Source: Phytoactinopolyspora endophytica (GTDB taxonomy: Bacteria; Actinomycetota; Actinomycetes; Jiangellales; Jiangellaceae). From it: a stretch of DNA of 6,345 bases. Shown here in pieces: positions 5,746 to 6,345 of this stretch; within the stretch, counting starts at the first letter, position 1, and every line of letters begins with the position of its first letter. The translations under genes and the position numbers were made by a program. The notes under the pieces were generated by a model. The model saw only the letters and a program-made list of their open reading frames with translations, had not been told where the DNA came from and did not search any database. Location: contig NZ_ML142850.1 in assembly GCF_004138495.1 (NCBI RefSeq), positions 419,421 to 425,765 on the forward strand. The letters are read 5' to 3'.

Positions 5746-5961
5746 ATGGGGACAGCAGGCACACGCCTGATCCACGGTCTCGACCCCGCCGACATCGCTG
5801 ACGATCTCGCTCGGCTGTGCTACTACGAACAGCCGCCAATCCATGTCGTGCGGGCACACGTGGGGGCCCAGTCACACGCGACTCCGGTTAGCGCACATGC
5901 GGACCGGGTGGCCGAGACCGCATGGGAGTCCGAAGGCGGCGCAACAGCCTCCGAATCCTGA
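5746..5961 (+). CDS. Hypothetical protein (71 aa) upstream of the desaturase gene
   Basis: I do not recognise this protein. It begins MGTAGTRLIHGLDPADIADD, continues with LARLCYYEQPPIHVVRAHVG (21-40) and ends in an Ala/Glu/Ser-rich, acidic tail. There is no signal peptide, membrane segment or cysteine cluster; it looks like a small soluble protein. ATG 5746-5748 has GAGGA with about 6-nt spacing. An earlier in-frame ATG at 5722-5724 (eight more residues) has a poorer site. Its stop is 19 nt before the desaturase start, so the two are probably cotranscribed from the AT-rich region. Support as a gene is the ribosome site, the spacing and the absence of a better frame; third-position G+C is only moderate, so a non-coding leader remains possible. 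Confidence 0.5.
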   Translation: MGTAGTRLIHGLDPADIADDLARLCYYEQPPIHVVRAHVGAQSHATPVSAHADRVAETAWESEGGATASES

Positions 5962-5980
5962 GATACCCGGGGAGACCCAC

Positions 5981-6345
5981 ATGAGCCCCACATCGCCCAC
6001 CATGACCGAGACAGGAAGCACGCGAGCTCCGGGCCGCACGCGGTACGTGAGCTCGTTCACCGAGCTGTCCCGCCAAGTCCAGGCCGCCGGACTGCTCCGG
6101 CGGCGGTACGCCTACTACTGGACCAAGATCATCACCACGGTGGCCGCGTTCGCCGGCATCTGGGTGGCGTTCGGATTCCTCGGCAACTCCTGGTTCCAGC
6201 TCCTTCTCGCCGCAGGATTGGGGGCTGTTCTCGCCCAGATCAGCTTCCTCGGCCACGACAGCGCTCACCGGCAGATCTTCGCCTCCCATCACTGGAACGA
6301 ATGGACCTCCCGGGTACTGTCCGGCCTGTTCGCCGGACTCAGCCA
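5981..6345 (+). CDS. Membrane fatty acid desaturase, N-terminal part (runs off right edge)
   Basis: Start of an integral-membrane di-iron acyl desaturase that would introduce a double bond into fatty acyl chains of membrane lipids. The first 121 residues are visible: a disordered Ser/Thr/Pro-rich N-terminus (1-20), a basic amphipathic stretch ELSRQVQAAGLLRRRYAYYW, and two hydrophobic segments (about 50-68 and 71-90). The first histidine box follows, FLGHDSAHRQIF, with His92 and His96 (HxxxH) as iron ligands. The later HxxHH boxes must lie beyond the window. The arrangement resembles actinomycete linoleoyl-CoA-type desaturases, but substrate and regioselectivity cannot be read from this part. 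ATG 5981-5983 has GGGGAG with 6-nt spacing; a later ATG (residue 8) is less likely. It follows the 71-codon ORF by 19 nt. Confidence 0.88.
   Translation, partial: MSPTSPTMTETGSTRAPGRTRYVSSFTELSRQVQAAGLLRRRYAYYWTKIITTVAAFAGIWVAFGFLGNSWFQLLLAAGLGAVLAQISFLGHDSAHRQIFASHHWNEWTSRVLSGLFAGLS

Noticed and set aside
5583..5801. Plus-strand ORF of 72 codons (GTG start)
   Set aside because: It spans the AT-rich promoter patch with abrupt codon change, ends inside the better-supported 71-codon ORF in another frame, and has no convincing ribosome site.
5134..6345. Second copy of the tRNA-Asn 3' end (attR) for the lost element
   Set aside because: I read the region for TTCGAGTCC- and TTGCGGGAG-like strings and found none, so no element boundary can be placed inside the window.
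1..6345. CRISPR array, insertion sequence, or new defence/biosynthetic system
   Set aside because: No regularly spaced repeats, transposase motifs or unfamiliar multi-gene module; the main genes are recognisable inositol catabolism and lipid desaturation.

Overview
The window looks like chromosome of a high-GC actinomycete. Codons are strongly G/C-ending, GTG starts occur, and the genes belong to the actinobacterial version of the myo-inositol catabolic cluster. I cannot name the genus from sequence alone.

Positions 1-4809, minus strand: an inositol catabolism (iol) operon, transcribed right to left in the order iolG (4809-3808), iolC (3811-2735), a stand-alone DeoC/LacD-type aldolase (2745-1858), iolB (1664-738) and iolD (663 to beyond the left edge). 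The first three genes overlap (ATGA at iolG/iolC, 11 nt at iolC/aldolase). Two gaps inside the operon each hold a strong inverted repeat: 1750-1777 before iolB, and 687-744 between iolB and iolD. Together the genes cover oxidation of inositol (IolG), ring opening (IolD), isomerisation of 5-deoxyglucuronate (IolB), phosphorylation (IolC) and probably aldol cleavage. The dehydratase IolE, the semialdehyde dehydrogenase IolA/MmsA, a transporter and a regulator are not in the window and may lie beyond the left edge.

Positions 4810-5060: divergent promoter region between iolG and a tRNA gene. It contains the perfect palindrome TGTCATGACA, a candidate operator.

Positions 5061-5400: a complete tRNA-Asn (anticodon GTT) with a strong intrinsic terminator. 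Right behind it, on the minus strand, is a short relic of a tyrosine recombinase that keeps only the C-terminal LGH...Y part. This suggests that an integrated element once used this tRNA gene as its attachment site and was later lost.

Positions 5391-6345: a 52-residue hydrophobic membrane protein gene on the minus strand, probably translated from a leaderless mRNA. It is followed by an unusually AT-rich promoter patch, then on the plus strand a 71-codon unknown ORF and the start of a membrane fatty acid desaturase that runs off the right edge.

I see no CRISPR array, rRNA, insertion sequence or clearly new multi-gene system. The points most worth a second look are the 19-bp inverted repeat at the iolB stop, the tandem repeat that carries duplicated start codons in iolC, the palindrome upstream of iolG, and the integrase relic behind tRNA-Asn.
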